DNA from: an uncultured Collinsella sp.
Lineage (GTDB): Bacteria; Actinomycetota; Coriobacteriia; Coriobacteriales; Coriobacteriaceae
DNA length: 8,120 nucleotides
Reading direction: 5' to 3'
NCBI GenBank assembly: GCA_900547835.1
Contig: URIJ01000094.1
Span: 1 to 8,120 of the forward strand
In this document: positions 6,008-8,120 of the stretch, in pieces
Numbering within the stretch: position 1 is the stretch's first letter
Layout of the letters: every line of letters begins with the position of its first letter
Program-made: the position numbers and the translations under genes
Notes under the pieces: generated by a model
Database searches by the model: none
What the model was told of the DNA's origin: nothing
What the model saw: the letters and a program-made list of their open reading frames with translations, nothing else

Positions 6008-7435
6008 TTAGGCCTCGACGGTATCCAGGTCAAAGCCAAAGTAGCGGACCGCGTTGTTGTAGCTGATGTCGCGCACGATACTGCCCAGCAGCTCCATGTC
6101 GGCCGGGTACTTGCCCTGCTCGACCCACTCGCCGATCACGCTGCACAGCACGCGACGGAAGTACTCGTGGCGCGGATAGGACAGGAAAGAGCGGGAGTCG
6201 GTAAGCATGCCCACAAAGTTGCCCAGCACGCCCTCGTTAGCCAGAGCCGTAAGCTGCTCGCGCATACCGATCTCGTTGTCGTTGAACCACCAGGCGGAGC
6301 CGTTCTGGATCTTACCGGCGGTCGGAGCCTCCTGGAAGCAGCCCATGACGGTATCGATCATGGTGTTATCGATGGGGTTCAGGCTGTACAGGATGGTCTT
6401 GGGCAGGCCGCAGGTCTCCTGGATGGAGTTGAGGAAATCGGCGAGCTGGTCGGACGGCGTGTAGTTGGAGATGCAGTCGTAGCCGGTGTCGGGACCGAGC
6501 TTGGCGAACATGGCGCGGTTGTTGTCGCGCTTGCAGCCAAAGTGCAGCTGCATGGCCCAGCCCAGACGGACATACTCGCCGGCAACGAACTGCATAAAGG
6601 CAGTCTTGTACTTGAGGACCTCTTCCTCGGTAAGCGGCTCGGCAGCCAGACCCTTGGCAAAGATAGCCTCGATCTCGTCGGCGGTAGCCGGGACGTACAT
6701 AACGTAGTCGAGTGCGTGGTCGGAGGCGCGGCAGCCCAGCTCGTGAGCAACGTCGTAGCGCTTGGAAATGGCAGCCTTCATGCCCTCAAAGTCGCTGACC
6801 TCAACGCCGGCAACCTCGGAAAGGTGCTTGCAGTAGTCGGCAAACTCCTGGCCGCGCTCGATGCGCAAAGCGGCATCGGGGCGCATGGCGGGAACGACCT
6901 GAACGTCAAAGCTGTCGTCGGCGGCAATCTTCTTGTGCCACTCAAAGCTGTCGGCGGGGTCGTCGGTAGTGCAGATCATGCGGACGTTGGACTGCTTGAT
7001 CAGGTTACGGCAGGTAAAGCTAGCCTCAGCGAGCTTGGCGTTGGCAAGGTCCCAGACCTCCTGGGCAGTCTTGCCGTTGAGGACACCCTCGTAGCCAAAG
7101 TAGCGCTTAAGCTCCAGGTGGCTCCACTCAAAGACGGGGTTGCCCACGCAACGGCCCAGGGTCTCGGCCCACTTCTGGAACTTCTCGCGAGCAGGGGCAT
7201 CGCCGGTAATGAAGCGCTCGTCGACGCCGTTGGCACGCATCAGGCGCCACTTGTAGTGGTCACCGCCCAGCCAAACCTCGGTGATGTTCTCAAAACGCTT
7301 GTCGTCCCAGATCTCCTTGGGAGAAATGTGGCAGTGGTAGTCAACGATGGGCATGCCCTCGGCAAAGTTGTGGAACAGCTCCTCACCGGTTTTGGTGCTC
7401 AGCAGGAAATCCTGATCGTCCATGAAGTTTTTCAT
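6008..7435 (-). CDS. uxaC: Uronate isomerase (glucuronate/galacturonate isomerase)
   Basis: UxaC (EC 5.3.1.12) isomerises D-galacturonate to D-tagaturonate, and D-glucuronate to D-fructuronate, in the cytoplasm. The 475-residue protein is close to the usual length of about 470. It is a TIM-barrel member of the amidohydrolase superfamily. Visible blocks are the metal-site motif DYHCHISP (32-39, H34 and H36), GDHYKWRLMRANGV (58-71), TTDDPADS (157-164), ASDHALDYVM (237-246), LPKTILYSLNP (344-354) and the signature GMLTDSRSFLSYPRHEYFRR (409-428), all as in E. coli UxaC. The start at 7435 has AAAGGGG (7443-7449) seven bases upstream. An in-frame extension to 7501 is rejected because it translates through the operator at 7490-7501. 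It is the first gene of the uxaCBA run and sits behind a promoter with two perfect operators. The ribosome site lies in the loop of a weak AACAA/TTGTT hairpin (7438-7452). Confidence 0.96.
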   Translation of the reverse strand: MKNFMDDQDFLLSTKTGEELFHNFAEGMPIVDYHCHISPKEIWDDKRFENITEVWLGGDHYKWRLMRANGVDERFITGDAPAREKFQKWAETLGRCVGNPVFEWSHLELKRYFGYEGVLNGKTAQEVWDLANAKLAEASFTCRNLIKQSNVRMICTTDDPADSFEWHKKIAADDSFDVQVVPAMRPDAALRIERGQEFADYCKHLSEVAGVEVSDFEGMKAAISKRYDVAHELGCRASDHALDYVMYVPATADEIEAIFAKGLAAEPLTEEEVLKYKTAFMQFVAGEYVRLGWAMQLHFGCKRDNNRAMFAKLGPDTGYDCISNYTPSDQLADFLNSIQETCGLPKTILYSLNPIDNTMIDTVMGCFQEAPTAGKIQNGSAWWFNDNEIGMREQLTALANEGVLGNFVGMLTDSRSFLSYPRHEYFRRVLCSVIGEWVEQGKYPADMELLGSIVRDISYNNAVRYFGFDLDTVEA

Positions 7436-7489
7436 CAAACAACCCCTTTGTTGGCGGAGCGGGCGCACGATGCGCTCGTTATCCTCTAG

Positions 7490-7501
7490 GTGAACGTTCA
7501 C
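7490..7501. promoter_or_regulatory. Perfect LacI-type operator at the uxaC transcription start
   Basis: GTGAACGTTCAC is a perfect palindrome with a central CG. The predicted transcription start (around 7496) falls inside it, so a bound repressor would block RNA polymerase. It is 38 bases, centre to centre, from the second copy. Between it and uxaC the leader also carries a small hairpin, GCGCA-CGA-TGCGC (7463-7475). Confidence 0.8.
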
Positions 7502-7502
7502 T

Positions 7503-7532
7503 ATACTAATTCATTGCGACTTAAAAGGTGAA
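7503..7532 (-). promoter_or_regulatory. Predicted promoter of the uxaCBA operon
   Basis: On the minus strand TTCACC (7527-7532) and TAGTAT (7503-7508) are 18 bases apart. TATAGT (7500-7505) is an alternative -10 box. As in the transporter promoter, the -35 box is part of an operator. This predicts a leader of about 60 bases. Confidence 0.55.
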
Positions 7533-7541
7533 CGTTCACCT
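7526..7541. promoter_or_regulatory. Extended perfect LacI-type operator overlapping the uxaC -35 box
   Basis: AGGTGAACGTTCACCT is a 16-base perfect palindrome around the same 12-base core, the most symmetrical copy in the window and so probably the strongest site. It covers the predicted -35 box. Confidence 0.82.
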
Positions 7542-7554
7542 AACCACCATGGGG

Positions 7555-7582
7555 TGAACGGTCGATTTTACCCGTTCAACGG
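7555..7582. promoter_or_regulatory. 28-base conserved upstream element, uxaC copy
   Basis: It matches 2621-2648 at 24 of 28 bases. TGAACGG (7555) and TCAACGG (7576) are direct half-sites 21 bases apart. TGAACGG (7555-7561) with CCGTTCA (7572-7578) also makes an inverted repeat with a 10-base gap. It lies about 59-86 bases upstream of the predicted start, within two bases of the position of the transporter copy. The following 7583-7673 shows no gene or motif I can name. Confidence 0.55.
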
Positions 7583-7673
7583 TTACTGGAGCCGTGACTT
7601 GTATGTATTGCGAATTGGCAGGCGTCCCCGAATACCGAGCTTGAGCGCTTTGGCCAGGTGGGTCATGTTCCGC

Positions 7674-7698
7674 CGTGCATTTTTGGGAGTATTCAGCA
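7674..7698 (+). repeat. 25-base inverted repeat, left copy
   Basis: The stretch (beginning CGTGCATTTTT, ending GGAGTATTCAGCA) matches the reverse complement of 7842-7866 at 24 of 25 bases. Weaker similarity continues outward: GGCCAGGT at 7652-7659 lies at the same offset as GGTCAGGT in the right copy. The pair encloses about 140 bases, including the LacI terminator hairpin. Its nature is unknown: a small mobile element or an intergenic repeat family are both possible. Confidence 0.7.
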
Positions 7699-7760
7699 TC
7701 GGAGCGCACCGCGCACCGTCTTCGAAGCCCTATCTGATGCTCATATTGCGCCCAATCGGC

Positions 7761-7805
7761 ATAAATAAGTGCCCCCGATGGCGAATTACGCCATCGGGGG
7801 CACTT
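7761..7805 (-). terminator. Terminator after the LacI-family regulator gene
   Basis: A perfect 17-bp inverted repeat (7767-7783 with 7789-7805, arm AAGTGCCCCCGATGGCG) has a five-base loop, AATTA on the plus strand. On the minus strand ACTTATTTATG follows, a modest T-rich tail. It begins about 90 bases after the regulator stop codon. No T-run is present on the plus strand, so one-way action is more likely. Confidence 0.7.
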
Positions 7806-7841
7806 AAAACAGTCGTCCTAACCTCTTTCGGGACACGCCAT

Positions 7842-7866
7842 TGCTGAATACTCCAAAAAATGCACG
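7842..7866 (-). repeat. 25-base inverted repeat, right copy
   Basis: This is the partner of 7674-7698 in opposite orientation, 29 bases after the regulator stop codon and before its terminator. One base differs (six T against five T and a G in the central run). It would be transcribed as part of the regulator mRNA tail. Confidence 0.7.
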
Positions 7867-7894
7867 TCGCAAGAGGGGGTACCTGACCAAACGG

Positions 7895-8120
7895 CTAAAT
7901 TCCCGCAAGCTCGCAGTAGCGGTCGACGTTGCTGGCAAACACCATCTCCACAGCACCCTTCTGCACGGGCTCCGCCGGAGTTTTACCCCACAGCAAATAC
8001 TCGCCCAAAGTCTTGGCGCCACGGTAGGCCAAGCTCACCGGGTCCTTATAGACAATATTGGTAAAGATGCCACGGCGCAAGGCCAAGGCGCTCTCGGGGA
8101 ACAGGTCGTTGCCGATTACC
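7895..8120 (-). CDS. LacI-family transcriptional regulator, C-terminal end, cut by the window edge
   Basis: Only the last 74 residues are present: VIGNDLFPESALALRRG, then IFTNIVYKDPVSLAYRGAKT and a tail ending at a TAG at 7895-7897. This is the end of a periplasmic-binding-protein-like sensor domain as found in LacI-family regulators: the VIGNDLFPE strand lies near the ligand pocket, and the pattern G-x5-VxxDP-x3-AYRGAKTLGEYL is the usual closing region. The helix-turn-helix is outside the window. A free sugar-binding lipoprotein of an ABC system has a similar fold and is the main alternative, but the CG-centred palindromes in front of both neighbouring operons favour a LacI-type regulator. 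By analogy with ExuR of Bacillus subtilis, a LacI-family repressor of hexuronate genes, it may sense galacturonate or a catabolite. No gene symbol is assigned because only the end is seen. Confidence 0.75.
   Translation of the reverse strand, partial: VIGNDLFPESALALRRGIFTNIVYKDPVSLAYRGAKTLGEYLLWGKTPAEPVQKGAVEMVFASNVDRYCELAGI

Noticed and set aside
880..7489. Long plus-strand open frames opposite the transporter, uxaA, uxaB and uxaC (up to 542 codons).
   Set aside because: They mirror genes with clear family identity, show no recognisable domains, have compositionally odd translations, and arise from high GC codon bias.
7436..7501. A 22-residue N-terminal extension of UxaC starting at 7501.
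   Set aside because: It would translate the operator and the predicted transcription start; the ribosome site and family length support 7435.
7554..7847. A 97-codon plus-strand frame in the intergenic region (and a similar 75-codon frame at 2574-2801).
   Set aside because: They lie across operators, hairpins and repeats, have no convincing ribosome site and no recognisable protein features.
7804..8022. A minus-strand frame sharing the residues RRAF-x-GVFS with the plus-strand frame at 7554-7847.
   Set aside because: The shared peptide simply reflects the 25-base inverted repeat, and most of the frame overlaps the LacI-family gene in another frame.
1..8120. CRISPR array, tRNA or rRNA gene, transposase or phage gene.
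   Set aside because: I found no spaced repeat series, no tRNA-like cloverleaf and no mobile-element protein; the paired 25-base repeat is the only mobile-like hint.

Overview
The window reads as a pectin/hexuronate utilisation locus from a fairly GC-rich bacterium. Codon use, the spacing of purine-rich ribosome binding sites and the protein flavour suggest an actinobacterium of the Coriobacteriia, perhaps a Collinsella relative. That placement is a judgement from appearance, not a search result. All six recognisable genes lie on the minus strand, so they are transcribed from high to low coordinates.

In transcription order the window holds: (1) the C-terminal end of a LacI-family sugar-responsive regulator, cut by the right edge, followed by a strong hairpin terminator; (2) a 459-base intergenic region with an unexplained pair of inverted 25-base repeats and a promoter/operator complex; (3) a three-gene run uxaC-uxaB-uxaA (uronate isomerase, tagaturonate reductase, altronate dehydratase), with GC-rich hairpins at both junctions and a terminator after uxaA; (4) a 355-base intergenic region with a second promoter/operator complex of the same design; (5) a sugar:cation symporter-type transporter of the GPH/MelB family, followed by a terminator; (6) the N-terminal 267 codons of a glycoside hydrolase family 28 (polygalacturonase-type) enzyme, cut by the left edge.

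Together the genes give uptake of galacturonate or oligogalacturonates, intracellular release of galacturonate by the GH28 enzyme (it has no signal peptide), and conversion of galacturonate to tagaturonate (UxaC), altronate (UxaB) and 2-keto-3-deoxygluconate (UxaA). The KDG kinase and KDPG aldolase needed to finish the route are not in the window.

The most informative non-coding signal is a shared operator. The palindrome GTGAACGTTCAC has the central CG typical of LacI-family sites. It occurs twice before uxaC and, as one perfect and two imperfect copies, before the transporter. In both promoters one copy supplies the apparent -35 box (TTCACC) and another overlaps the predicted transcription start. 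A 28-base element (24/28 identical between the two promoters), built on half-sites repeated 21 bases apart, sits about 57-86 bases upstream of the predicted start in both. This suggests that the adjacent LacI protein represses both units, perhaps with a second regulator. I saw no CRISPR array, RNA gene or insertion sequence, and no wholly new system. The fresh points are regulatory architecture, an unexplained inverted repeat and an unusual transporter cation site.
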